A DNA stretch of 64,000 nucleotides from NCBI GenBank assembly GCA_036872755.1, contig JAVHNS010000008.1, forward strand, positions 248,001-312,000, in the 5' to 3' direction. Shown here piece by piece: positions 49,245-60,329 of this stretch. The DNA is from Orbilia blumenaviensis (taxonomy: Eukaryota > Ascomycota > Orbiliomycetes > Orbiliales > Orbiliaceae). Both the position numbers and the translations under genes were made by a program. Under the pieces are notes generated by a model. It was not told the origin of the DNA. It made no database searches and saw nothing but the letters and a program-made list of their open reading frames with translations. Positions within the stretch are counted from its first letter, which is position 1. Each line of letters opens with the position of its first letter.

Positions 49245-50774
49245 CTTGACAAAATTGAAGGTTATAGGGCAACCGGTCAGATGATATATGTGGCAGACAA
49301 ATCTAAAGGGACTCCCAGGGGCCTTAAAGGTCACACCGCCCTTGTATACAAAATAAATAGGAGAATTGACGGTAACAGAGAATACATGTACATTTTGGCG
49401 CCCTGGCGTAACGCCTTACTACTTTAAATGCGAAAAGGACTAGTTCATTTCAATGATCTTAGGATACAAAATGTATGCAAAGAGTTTATAAAAAAACAAC
49501 AACAGCAAACTTCTGTCTGGTGGCTTCACGGTGGCGAGCTGGTCCATTGCGACTGATGCGCTTGATAATTTTTAGCGGCATGCAGTGTAGCAAATCTTTA
49601 GTCATGGGAAACGGCGCCAAGGCGCTAATAACGGGGGCAAAATCCAAATTAGATATTGGTTTGAACGGGACAGCATATTGTGCATTTCCGAGCCTGCAGA
49701 ATTGCAACTTGGAGCTCAATCGGAATGAGAGCGCCAGATGTGGAAATTGCTACTTGTGCGACCAACGGCGCATACAGGAGTAGCTGAAAAAAAAACCATC
49801 CCTCGGATGGTAAGCTAGGGCACATCCAGAAGTGCTGCCGGGTCTGATTCCTCTTGGCAATAAGAGGCTGAACGAATCCATTAGAGTTTGCGGGACTCAG
49901 ACTCCTTTTATGTTGACTTTCTAGGGTTATGAGCCGATTAAGCGAATCAAGACGATATTTACAGCTCAGCCGTAAATTTGGCACAGCGTGCTGTTTTCTA
50001 TATAGTACTGATGCAGTCTAGTTGATGAAGCAGTGGGATCTTGATTGAAGGCCTTCCGCGGAAAAGGGATTTGATAGTCTCTGGGGTTTAGCCAAATCTG
50101 CAAATCTGATGCGTGGTGCTAACTAGAGGCTTCTTGACACAAAACGCCGTTTTGAAGTTTTGGTGTTGACCAATTGATCAACCAGCACCCATGGCGATGG
50201 CCTCGGGCAGGACAATACTGTTCCTGCAAGCTGGCAAACCCCCGTGGGACCGAATCTCCAGATAGTGCAGCCTTGTTTGGGGGACCGATCTGTGCCGGTA
50301 TATATACCTAGGCATTTGGGTGATAAAATAAACTGAACAACTTATTAGCCAAACCATATCAAAATTTGAAAATATCCAGATCAAACTTTGATAATTTTAT
50401 CAATGTTTAATTAGAATAAATTCTTTAATTGTTGGAATATTTTGTATGAGTTAAATATTTTGGCGTTCGGTTTTTGTTGTCACCCGGATGCAAGGCAACT
50501 AGAAGAATATTCTTGATTTTGGACAGATTTAATACTTGGTGGGTAAGTGGGCTGCAAGACTACCCTTTGCCATTAGAGCATAAATGTAGTTATTAGCGTG
50601 CTGGCGTATATAATTATAAATCGCCTGACTTTATCTCCTGTAGACCCGGCTTGTGAATACATATCAAGACAGCGGACTGACTCCAACCTCCCAGAATTAT
50701 ACGTGTATATTTATATACATGAACACCCCATTGCGGATTTCTAACTAATAGGTTTTATTTAACATATTTCAACC
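49245..50774. other. Intergenic region between the tandem paralogues
   Basis: 1.5 kb separating the start of paralogue A from the 3' end of paralogue B. It has no supportable gene. A 178-bp MITE-like element lies at 50313-50490. Confidence 0.55.
50313..50490. mobile_element. MITE-like element, copy 2 (178 bp, decayed)
   Basis: Inverted terminal repeats of 26 bp lie at 50313-50338 and 50465-50490 and agree at 20 of 26 positions. Four of the six differences are C/T, as expected from C-to-T decay. The right end, read inward, carries GGGTGACAA, identical to the core of the element at 36881-36980. Both elements begin with CA followed by this core. The flanking pentamers CTAGG (50308-50312) and CAAGG (50491-50495) differ by one base and may be an old 5-bp target-site duplication. 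It has no coding capacity. Confidence 0.6.
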
Positions 50775-52009
50775 CTACTGGGGAAGTAACTTGAGTTGAA
50801 TAATTCTATTATTATCTGTCTCCTTGTTCAGCATGTACTGAGGCGTAGTAACCCAGATTCTGCTTGGCCGGAAAACGAACACGAGCGGCACGGCTGTAGC
50901 TGGGTTTCCCATAATGCAATTTAGGAAGCCACTCGGATCAGTGGAGCATACATAAGGTCGTATAGTGCTAGAAAAGTCACTCGGCTTGTAGAAAACAAGC
51001 GCGGTAATAAGGCCGCTGGAATTGACATCAGCATGGCCTGTTGCAGCCTTATCGCCGGACATGAGATAACCAGTTGCAGCATCGATCCTAAGTTCTATTG
51101 CCCCGCCTTTATCCGTGGTGAGCCCAGCCCTTAGAGCGTCTGCTGTTTCAGAATATGTCCCCATGTAGGTGTTCTGGGTTACACCACTTATGTAGAGGGC
51201 AGCAACACCCTCGGTGATTTCGGCAGGAGGAGGAGGATCGACAGTTGTCACAATTGTGTTTGTAACTGTGGTAGCGGTAGTTGTGACGACTACAGTGGCA
51301 TCTGTGATTGTCACAGAAGTGGTATCGACAACGTTCGTAACGCTTGTTAGACTGGTTTCAGTGACTGGAAGCGTAATGGTAGTCGATGGAGTCGATGCAG
51401 TGTGGATTCTGGGAGTGACACCAATGCAAGAGCAGGCACTAGAGAAACGATAGAAGCCAGAGCATGGGGTCGCGTAGGATGGGAAACTAATGGAACTTGA
51501 TGTAGCGATCCTCTTGACTAGTTGTCGTGTTGTGGTAACCAATTGATCCGTTGTAGCTGTGGCTTCGATTACATCGGTCTGGGTATCATAAAAAGACTGA
51601 ACTATTGTGTCGGGGATTTGCAATGTACTAGTTTCCGTGATAGTGGTATACTCCGTTTTCGTCCTGGAGACATGTGCATATGTGTTAGATCTCACGTAGA
51701 AATGCGCCAGTTGGGATTAATGGTGTAAATTTTGCTCGCGACATACACTGTGGGAGGGGTATAAGTGACATCGATAATGCGGGTACAGTCTGCGGACGCT
51801 TGCGAAAGCCGTGTAGGGGTTTGTGAAGCCCTCAATGCTAGAACAAATCTTTGTTAACAAAATTTCTATCAAGGATACCGTATGGAGTCGAAGGGGCTTT
51901 GAGTATTACCTCTCAAGCAATTATCGGCATTACAAGCGGCCCTACAATGCACTGTTGCAGAGACTGAAGAAACTGCCCCAAGCGCGAGGACCAGAAATTT
52001 GGAAAGCAT
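50775..52009 (-). CDS. Secreted Thr-rich protein, paralogue B
   Basis: Three exons (52009-51910, 51837-51747, 51663-50775; introns 72 and 83 bp) encode 359 residues. The signal peptide begins MLSKFLVLALGAVSSVSA, followed by C-N-A-D-N-C-L-R-A-L-R-A. A Q-L-V-K-R site comes next, then Y-A-T-P-C-S-G-F-Y-R-F-S-S-A-C-S-C-I-G-V-T, a Thr-rich linker with T-P-S-T-T-I-T-L-P, and a divergent C-terminal domain. The second exon is 91 nt in both paralogues and the intron phases match, so a tandem duplication is clear. The C-terminal halves have diverged much more than the N-terminal halves. Function is unknown. Confidence 0.88.
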
Positions 52010-54523
52010 GTCGACAGCCTGTGTTTTATCAGTTTCGAACGTTTCTCAAGGCTGAATTGAATTCTTGTTTCTGGATGGGTTTGAAAAACTGGTAGATTTT
52101 GATATCTGGATTCGCCTTAAATACAAGCCGGTTTTTGAACCATAATTTAAAAACCCGCCCAGAGCCCCTTTAACAGTATGATTGATATCGCCTCTATATC
52201 CTGACTACGGCAGAATTGAGCCTCTAGTGGCGGCAGATGGCAACGTGGGAAACTGAACATTCTTTTGTACGCATATAGCCTGACAAACCATAGCCTTTCG
52301 CACTGCGGAATAGACCCACTGATTGCTTAGCGCACTCGAAGCTAACACTTATCAAGCTAAACATGTCTCAAACTAATATCCTGGCATGCGCTGCAACGAA
52401 TGAAATCGTCGACCCAAGAGCTCAGGGTCTCGGTGGCGTCTCTGCCCCTGCCACGGATAGCGAGAGTAATAGAACCGCTCAAAAATTGGAAGCGACAGAT
52501 TCCAATGTTGGTCAGCCTTTTCCTGGTCTTTCTCTCTCTTTTGTCTGCTTTTCTTTGTAAGAAAAAAAAAAAACAATAATATTTTTGCCTCCTCTTTAAG
52601 CCTCTTTCTTCTTAAGGTATTCAATTGATAATCCGCACCGATCTGATACACAGACGTACATTCTGTGCGATGCACATATCAAATGCAAGGTCGCGGTCAC
52701 GGTCAAGGGCTAGTTTATGTCCCATCTACGTCTCGTCTATATTGGGACGTGACACCAAGCTTCCAGGGCAATGCAACGCGGATTTAAATGAACACTTCAA
52801 CACAACCTGGTCATCTCCTTACCCTCTATGTAACGCTGCAACGAATAGCGTCATGGTGCACGCGCGGTGCGGTATGCAGCTATATATATATAAATAGCGC
52901 TGCCATTGCATTGGGATAACCCGCTGGTCGCGTGTACACAGGCGGATATGCATATGTATATATATATACATATGTATCACAGGGGCCATATACTGCACTG
53001 TATACAGATGGACGTCACACTTTCGAGGTTATGTCGTCAACCGCATCTAGCTGTGTTGAGGTGTTGCAACGAGTGGTTTTAAATTTTAAAAGCAAGTTTT
53101 AAAGGAAAAGAGAGTTCACCACGACCATGCATGGCGCCGGAAGGCAACCTCAAAAGCTTAAATTTCATGGACGGGTCAGCCCGAGACCTTGTCCATTTTG
53201 GGTAGGTGCATACTATTGTCATCTATTGTTCAACTATGGCCATTACCACGGGTATATCTTTGGTGAATAGTATTGTATTAGATCGTTAGTGAACTCAAAT
53301 ATTTGCTGGCCAGATACTCGGGGTCAAGCTTGGCCGCTTTAACGACCTGGGTAGCCTGGTTAGCTGCAGCTCGAACTTCAACACTCAAGGGTAAAAGTAG
53401 TTTGAACAGGAAGGGGCTCTGGTAAGGCACCGCCCTCTTCAGTTTCTCCCTTTCCTAATCTTCGCTTGCGAGGTTTCTACCTGCGCTTTATTCTCGCGTA
53501 CCACCGCCTGGCTAATACATACCGTCTGGGTGAGTATATTGAAGCCTGAGCCAAGCTGCGCGGAAGAGTTGTAGGGAACAAACTGAGTAGACATTGGTTA
53601 TGTTGAAGTGGCGACCTTGTTGTAATCTGTGCATTGCTGCTTTGGTGTGCGGCCGAACATAACTATTCTATAATTTAGAGTACCATAGAGGGTTTGGGTA
53701 CTTTCCTGGGACTGCTTCTGAATATTGATCCCTTTCTTATTCTCTTTCAAATCGTTATATATACTGTTTTAAGTTCCCTGTTTTTCTATAAACTGTCTTG
53801 AGAACCCAGCCAGAACCCCGTACGGTAGTTTGGATTTGGTTTAGCTGTTCCATGGTAACAAAATAGCTATTATATTGTAACTTTATAAACTTCAATAAAT
53901 ATAAACATCCATGACAAAAAGGCTTTTTGGGAGCCTCTATTTGGTACTGCAAAAAAAGATTGTTGAAGCCTGTTGTACCAAGTTGAAGACAATCTTAATC
54001 TTGAATATTCTCTCGGCCGCTAACTTCTGTTGCTATCAAATCGACTTTTCCTTCGATATAGAAAGTCATCTTAGCCTCCAAACCCACAGCGTGGAAAGCT
54101 ATAGTTAGTTCATTAGTCCTCTGTATGCTAATTTTGATCATGTATCGACATTTTTGTAGGTGCTACTCGGGCCCCACCTAGCAACCTGCTGCTGTCATCG
54201 GCCCCTATTATAGCTCCCCTCGGGGGCAAAGATTTCTCGGATATCGTGTGACCCCCGCACGGATACACATGTATGCTGGGTATCTTGGGCTCTATGCCTG
54301 ACGTTGTCGGCATTCTGAGTGCGTCGTGTACTTTTTTTTTTTAGAAGTCATGAGTCCTGTTATAATGTAGACTTTGGACCGAGACTAATGTAGACTGAGG
54401 TATTGCGGCTGAAATATTGCTGAATGATACCCCTTTGGTCGTCTAGGTTTAGAATAAATGTGGCCACTTTATCCGGGTCTAGTCTCGTTATTTGAACGGG
54501 AATTTGCCTATTACAGTACTGTA
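52010..54523. other. Gene-free region
   Basis: 2.5 kb with no supportable gene. A 65-codon frame at 52363-52560 (+) has a good start context but no domain. A perfect 24-bp palindrome lies at 52951-52974. Confidence 0.5.
52951..52974. repeat. Perfect 24-bp AT-rich palindrome
   Basis: The sequence CATATG(TA)6CATATG is its own reverse complement and could extrude a cruciform. It is not linked to a gene start. Confidence 0.9.
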
Positions 54524-54996
54524 TTAACTAGCCAAAATCCCAAAACTAACACAATTGATAGAGAATTTATACATAGTGTGACGAGTCCAGCCAAAATAGA
54601 AAGGGTGGAAACAGCAAACGATGGTTAAACTGTTTAAGGGTTTGTTAAAAGGTATGCCAAAGTGTAATAGAGCGTAGTCATACTTAGTTTCTAGGGAAGG
54701 ACCAGTCTCGCGAAATCCGAGTTCACTTAGAACCTCGTTTTTCATAGGTGACACTTCATCTGGCTTATTCAAGTTTAGTGTCTTTGCCGTGACTTCTTTC
54801 CAGAATTATTCAATAGAAAAAGTTGGTTTTGAAGGATATTTGTTGGTTTACTAGGAGCCGTAATACCTGGACCAAGCCAGACAGGCTTGTCTGGAGAAGA
54901 TGAAGAGAACAAAATAAAGGCAGGTTTTCGGCTAGCCTCTACAGTGGAACCGTGATGATGCAAATAAAAGCCGCTTGCAGATGTCGCTGTTTCCAT
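54524..54996 (-). CDS. Unrecognised small gene (tentative)
   Basis: A tentative two-exon model (54996-54867, 54795-54524; intron 71 bp, donor GTATTA, acceptor AAAG) gives 133 residues. A further 54-bp in-frame stretch (GTATGA...ACAG) within exon 2 also looks like an intron and could be removed. The first part is Ser/Pro-rich and starts METATSASGFYLHHHG. I recognise no family. It lies about 140 bp downstream of the stop of the gene at 55140-56044, on the same strand, so the two may be pieces of one gene or decayed relics. Confidence 0.3.
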
Positions 54997-55139
54997 GGAT
55001 CGTCAACCCCGCGAGAAGCCACTATATTCAGTCGAGGCACACATTGACAACTCAGCCATTAGCGGGGTCATCTGTGGCTGCTACTCCGGGAGCGTTGGTG
55101 CTTTTTAGTCTTTTGTAGCTGAGGCAGATGTATCTTTCG

Positions 55140-56044
55140 TTACAGGTTCCCGGTTTCCGAAACCACAACGGAGCCCTTGACGGGGTATGGGTTTAGCGTA
55201 TCATGATACGCGAAGCAGAAGAGGATTTCGAATGTGCCTGTCTTGTCGGCTAAAAACTCGAATCGAAGACTCGACTTTCGTGGATCTTGTTCTTCATCTA
55301 CTTTAGAGCTTAATTATATGATGCTCTGTGAATAGCGAATTTCGATCAGCTAAACTGAGTATGCTTTCCTAGGCTCTCGTGGTTGGCTTACCTCATCGCA
55401 ATGAACTTGGTAGTGGTCTTTGGTGCTAACATATTTGAAGGGATCTTCAAAGTAAAGGCTTCACCCTTCTGGAGGTTTACCGTGATAATTTCTGCCGCTC
55501 CTTTCTTGACTTTTTCTTTCGTAGGACTCTTTTCAATGTCGTCACGCAACATGTTTGTCAGACGATCTAACGCCGTGTAGGTTTTCTCATCTGACCTGGC
55601 GTCAGATTTCCTCTCTAGTCGTTCGCCCGATTTATTGCATACGGTAAAAAGCTCCCCGCCATCGGACATTTGCTCGACACTAGGAAATATATTCAGGAAA
55701 ACCCATAGTGTCGCCACACTAAATTTAGGTAAAACCTGGCCAGGCTTCTCCTTATCATTAATATTTTCGGAACCACCGAATATGCTAACGAGAGGTCTCG
55801 AAAAAGTATCAAGATGTGCTCGAAAAGCGGTGCAGTCTTCTGACCTGACTTGACCGCCTTGGAGATATTTGTTACTCTGCAATGAGAAGTATTAATCCAT
55901 CGTGTAAGATTTGTTCTTTTGCTCTTCTTTGAGGTTTTCCGGGGAACATACCATATTTCCATCTATGTAGAACCAATGTTGATAAAGTGGACGGATGATG
56001 GATTGCAGTAGCGAGAAACCCGGGAGTGTGTAGTTGGATGTGGT
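55140..56044 (-). CDS. Unrecognised intron-containing gene, 5' end unresolved
   Basis: Three joined segments (up to 56044-55952, 55876-55392, 55308-55140; introns 75 and 83 bp) form one frame of 248 residues. Their donors are good (GTATGT, GTAAGC). The reading frame is closed by a stop at about 56055, and no ATG exists between. A further upstream exon, joined at an acceptor after CTAAC...ACGAG, is needed, or the gene is broken at its 5' end. Visible features are an aromatic-rich start (L-Y-Q-H-W-F-Y-I-D-G-N), a charged Lys/Glu helix around the middle (D-R-L-T-N-M-L-R-D-D-I-E-K), and beta-like sequence towards the C-terminus (L-R-F-E-F-L-A-D-K-T-G-T-F-E-I-L-F). I do not recognise the family. 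Confidence 0.5.
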
Positions 56045-56790
56045 CTCGTTGGCAACCAGTTAGATGTATCTGTAACTCGGAGGACAGAAATCATTTCCCC
56101 TCAACACCAAGATTTAAAAACAGGCATATTTGGGTTTTATAATATGGATGTAGGATAGTATATATAGGTATCTTAAACCCCACATAAAGCTATATGGGGT
56201 ATATTTACCTAATCAGCATCGAATTAGCTCCAATACCTACCTAGGTACCTACCTAGGTACTTCCCCCCTATTATCATTATTCGCCTCTTATTTACTAAAG
56301 ATTCATGCTATGTTGGGCTCATCCCAATAATACATCATTGTGCTAGCTGTGACGACCCCGTTTAACAAAAGAGCCTCCTCTTCTATTACTACATCAACTA
56401 GTTTCCAACATATAAACTTAACAAAATCGATCGTTCCATAACATATTACGGCAGCGAAGGCAAATCAACTGTAACTACAAATTTATAATGGCATATCCTT
56501 TCATGATTAAGCTCAATACCAAACTCAACTGCTCTCTCAGCAACAGTAGTCCAGGCACTTCTAAAATCAGAGCCAAATCCAGGCCAAGTCGGCATTATTT
56601 CGTTTCAATTTTGGGGTTAGGTTAATTGCATATATAATGTGGTATATTTAAACTTATAATAAATTCGCCTATTCTCGTTATGACGTTAACTCGATAGTAT
56701 TGACCTAAACTTGCACTGAATTGATTACACGATGAACGGGTGCATGGATATATGCGAATGGACACTGGCATACTTTGATACTAAATGAAC
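56045..56790. other. Intergenic region
   Basis: A/T-rich non-coding DNA between the unrecognised gene and the 3' end of the SET gene. It contains two tandem 12-bp units at 56235-56258. Confidence 0.55.
56235..56258. repeat. Two tandem ACCTACCTAGGT units
   Basis: Two exact adjacent copies of a 12-mer containing the palindrome ACCTAGGT, with GGTACC at the junction. Such TAGGTACC-type strings are frequent in fungal non-coding DNA. No function can be assigned. Confidence 0.85.
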
Positions 56791-57998
56791 CTAGCTACGT
56801 TCCGCTCTACAGACCCTCCCCCGCCGGGCCATCTCCAGCAGCGCACCCGCCGCCACGAACTCCTTGCTATCCTCGCCCAGACATTTCCTCTGGATTTCTA
56901 CAACCCTCTCCGCCCACCTGACCGCATCTTCGACCCCTTCCTCACTCATATCAACGATATCTCCACCCCTATCGCCATTTTCGCCCTTATCCCTAATTTG
57001 AAGCGCCAGTTTGACACCCGCCGCATATACCACTCCTAAAGTATCCGTCTCTTCCATTCCTTCCTTTTCAAGCAGTTTGATACATTTCACCACAATCGCT
57101 AGACTTCTCTCATACTCTTTAACTGGCCAATTGCGCTCATTCTTAACCATCTTGATCTCCCTCTTCCCCAGCTTGACAAATAGATCTTCAATCCGCTTTC
57201 TCCTGTAGTCTTCATCATCGTCAGGGCTATCGCATGCAGAACACCTACATCGAAATCCCCAATGCTTTAGGTATTGCCGTCTCACAACCGTCGGGTGGCA
57301 GATATCTATATATGACGTCAATAGCTCCTCGCCAATATTGATATCCCGTAGGGCGTGTATGGTCAGCCGGTTGATAACTGGGTTATACCGGTGAAAGACA
57401 TTCGGAGAGCACGAGTGATTAAGTCGTGCGGAGTGTGGGAATATTCCCAGAGATTTGCTCTGGCCGTCGAGAGATTTGCAGGTGAAACGGTTAGTTTCGT
57501 AAATTGACCAGGCGTGTTCGTGAGCTTCGACCAAGTCGTTGAACGTTGATGAGATGTCCTCTGTTCATCAAAACACGAGTTTACGTTAGTACTTTGAACT
57601 CCATAACTCCACAATGGTTTCCTAAAATTGGGGGAAGTACCGTCACACTCCCGTCTCAATATATCAATCCACTCCACATCTTTTCCAGCCTTTGTCGAAG
57701 CCGCAAGTCCCCAGAACAATTCTTGCTCCTCCTTTCCCAGCTTCTTTACTGCCGCATAAAGCTCTACATGTCCCGCATCATCTGGGAGCAGAATAATGCT
57801 TTCTTCGCAGAAGAGGCGTGTTCCTAAGGGTATCAAAGCTGTAGCGAAGGCCCCGATACCGCTTTCGGGTGTTTGACGCTCCTCGTATAGGTCGCGGCGA
57901 GAGTAAGAGCCGGAGTTTGGATTAGCAATTGCGGCGGGCTTTGGGCTTACATTGTCGCTGAGGAAGATTTGGGTTGCTGCGTCGGCGAGAACTGTCAT
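56791..57998 (-). CDS. SET-domain protein (SMYD/SET5-like)
   Basis: Two exons (57998-57641, 57560-56791) with an 80-bp intron (GTACTT...ACAG) encode 375 residues. The split SET domain shows G-I-G-A-F-A-T (47-53) at the SET-N end, N-H-S-C at 167-170 (cofactor binding), G-E-E-L-L-T-S-Y-I-D with Tyr203, and a zinc-binding post-SET set C-R-C-S-A-C (224, 226, 229). The intron lies between the SET-N and SET-C parts. There is no MYND finger between them, so it belongs to the short fungal SET group often annotated 'SET domain-containing protein 5'. It probably methylates lysine, but the substrate cannot be predicted. The C-terminal 130 residues are helical and charged. Confidence 0.9.
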
Positions 57999-58753
57999 AG
58001 CTAGTAGGTTTATATATATCTTGTCTTATATATATATATATAAGTCTAGCTACGCCGTCGGGAATACTTTGATTATGTAGATATAAAGAGACCTGAGGTT
58101 CGTATATTTATTCGAATGATTGTATATACGAACTGATATCGATATCAATATCCTATTCCTCTTCCGACGGGTTCAATTCGTGAGTTTCGAGTAAATGATA
58201 GAAATTTTTGTAGCTCGAATAAGCTCCTCGAAGCTCGAGGCAGACGTTATTTTCGTATACTACTCATTTTGAAAAAAAAAAAAAAAAGTTAAAATGTATC
58301 GATATGTATTCGAATAAGTTCTTGCTGTAATGAAATTATTGACGTCAAGATTCGGTAATTGTGGGACTCTACTTCACAGTCGAAAAACGCTGGTATGGTA
58401 GAAGAGAAAAAAAAAAAGGAGCATGATCATTATGACTAAACTAAAAAGGCTTTTTTTGACCAGCTTTATAGAAATCGGGCCTGATAAGCTTTTTTAAACT
58501 TTCTGCACGAATTCAGAACAGCGCACCGGGTTTTGTTTTATTTTTAGCCTAAAAAATGAGAGACTGGTCTGGACCGATCTGATAAGGTGTCACCCAAATT
58601 AGGACTAACTAGAAATAAAAGTACAGCATTTTCAACGCATCCATTTGTCGCGCGACGACACCGTTCTGAACAACATTGACACTGAGCTTGATCAAGTTCC
58701 TCTAGAATGATAACCAAAATATTGATACTAATATATGAAAAATATTCTTGCTC
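57999..58753. other. Intergenic region
   Basis: Non-coding and A/T-rich, with an A run at 58272-58287 and a TA run near 58026-58041. It lies between the SET gene start and the 3' end of the AT-hook gene. Confidence 0.55.
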
Positions 58754-59654
58754 TTACTCGTCTTCTTCCCCCCCCTCTTCTGCACTTGAAACTTCTCCTT
58801 TCCCAGCGACGATATTGTTAATATTGCTATTGCTATTGCCACCATTAGCGCTCGCACTCCACTCCTTCATCTTCCTAACCACAAACCCCTGACTAAGTCT
58901 TGTAAACTCTTCATTTTTGTTATGATATTCGTTCAAGATGGCCTGAGTTTTATTCGTTTCAACAGTCTCAATCGCTTGCTTCAATGCCGCTTCCTAATGT
59001 TTTGCAGATTATATATATTTCAAATAAGTTCATGGAAGCGATAACGTGGAAATAAAATAAAGGTGGGAAAAAGAGCAAGCATACCTCATCGGTAGTCAGA
59101 ACAATAGCGTCCTCTTTTAGTTTATACCATCTGAACCTGATCGTATTGATTGACTTTCTCGTTTCAAACCTCTCTTCGAATTTAGCATGAATATCTTTGA
59201 GACTATTTTTTTTGCCGTCTGTGGAAGTATATAATTCGCGAATATAGTCGTCTTGTTCCTTCGTGAAAGAATCTGATACGGTGGTGCCTGCTTGACGACC
59301 GCGTTTCTTTTCAGTGTTGCTAACGGTAGTATTTGCGTTAGTAGGAGTAGCGGCGGTGGCTGCCTTTGGCTTTTTGGCCTTAGGAGTGGCGATAGTATCC
59401 CGCGAAGATTTTGTTGGACGGCCACGTTTCTTAGTAGTAGCAGGTGGTGGCGGAAGTTGCCCCTTTTTCTCAATAACAGGGTCTTTTAGAGCTTGAGTCA
59501 GCGCAGTAGCGAGGTTTTCTTCGAAGGTGCTATTGTCATTTTTGTTGTTATCAATATTTTCATTTTCTTTAGCATTCATATCACCGTTTTCAGAGAGTGG
59601 GGGTGTGGGGATTTGATGAATGCCCATTTCTTCCGTTTCTAAGTCTTGGGACAT
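58754..59654 (-). CDS. AT-hook / Myb-like DNA-binding protein
   Basis: Two exons (59654-59085, 58993-58754) with a 91-bp phase-0 intron encode 269 residues. Two AT-hook-type cores, K-K-R-G-R-P (75-80) and E-K-K-R-G-R-Q (115-121), lie in a Lys/Ala/Pro-rich region. A Myb/SANT-like helix bundle follows at about 129-180 (S-F-T-K-E-Q-D-D-Y-I ... S-L-K-D-I-H-A-K-F ... I-R-F-R-W-Y-K-L-K). Beyond the intron come a coiled segment and a Glu/Asp-rich C-terminus. It is probably nuclear and binds A/T-rich DNA. I cannot assign an orthologue. Confidence 0.8.
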
Positions 59655-60329
59655 GTTTTATTTTTGTTTCTAGGTGGGTTTCTTTTGGATTTTCGATTTA
59701 GATTTGAGTCTATGATCTATTTTAGTTGCAAGAAGATTGATTATACGTCAAACTAGTGGCTCCTCTTGTGTTAGAGTCTTGGGCGAAAGATCAGAAAGTG
59801 GATATCGTGTGATACACTCGCGTCTGGGCAAAGAATACAGCTAGAAGTTGGTGTATGTATCTTTGGATGACTCGATCATCATGGAAGGTAATTGAGAGGA
59901 ATAGAATGGCACTGTTTATACTAACTAGTGCGGTGGCTGGCTGAATGCAAAGCGCGCAGCTCTAGGGTCTTCCTGCGTGACATTAATGTGTATTTGAGCT
60001 ATGACTCGCTAGAAAGCTCTGGCTATCGATTTGGATCCATCGTTATGTTTTATTTGGCCAGGGGTTTCTGTCAGGTGATTTGGAACTGAATTTAACTAAA
60101 ATATGTCTGGGACAGTAATATAATTGGGGTTGGCGGCGTCTCTGTAGAGACAAAGTAGAATAGATATTGATACTCCAAGCAACAAAACTCCTCGCAAGTA
60201 GTAAACTCGCCTATAAAATGCTCAACCAAACGCCACGCTGAGAAAAGAAGAAGAAGGAAAGAGCAGAGAATAAAAAAATAAAATAAAACTAAAGTACCAT
60301 ACAGCAGCGCAATTGGGAAGCAGAAAAGC
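59655..60329. other. Intergenic region
   Basis: 675 bp between the start of the AT-hook gene and the stop of the ASPM-like gene. I see nothing in it beyond expected promoter and 3' UTR sequence. Confidence 0.55.

Noticed and set aside
49475..49783. 102-codon frame on the + strand upstream of paralogue A
   Set aside because: No motif; opposite-strand frames over the same DNA are equally open.
52363..52560. 65-codon frame with a good start context
   Set aside because: Too short, no motif, and no convincing splice to further exons; kept only as a possible small gene.
58580..58600. GTGTCACCC string similar to the MITE terminus
   Set aside because: No inverted partner end found within several hundred bases, so not called as a third copy.
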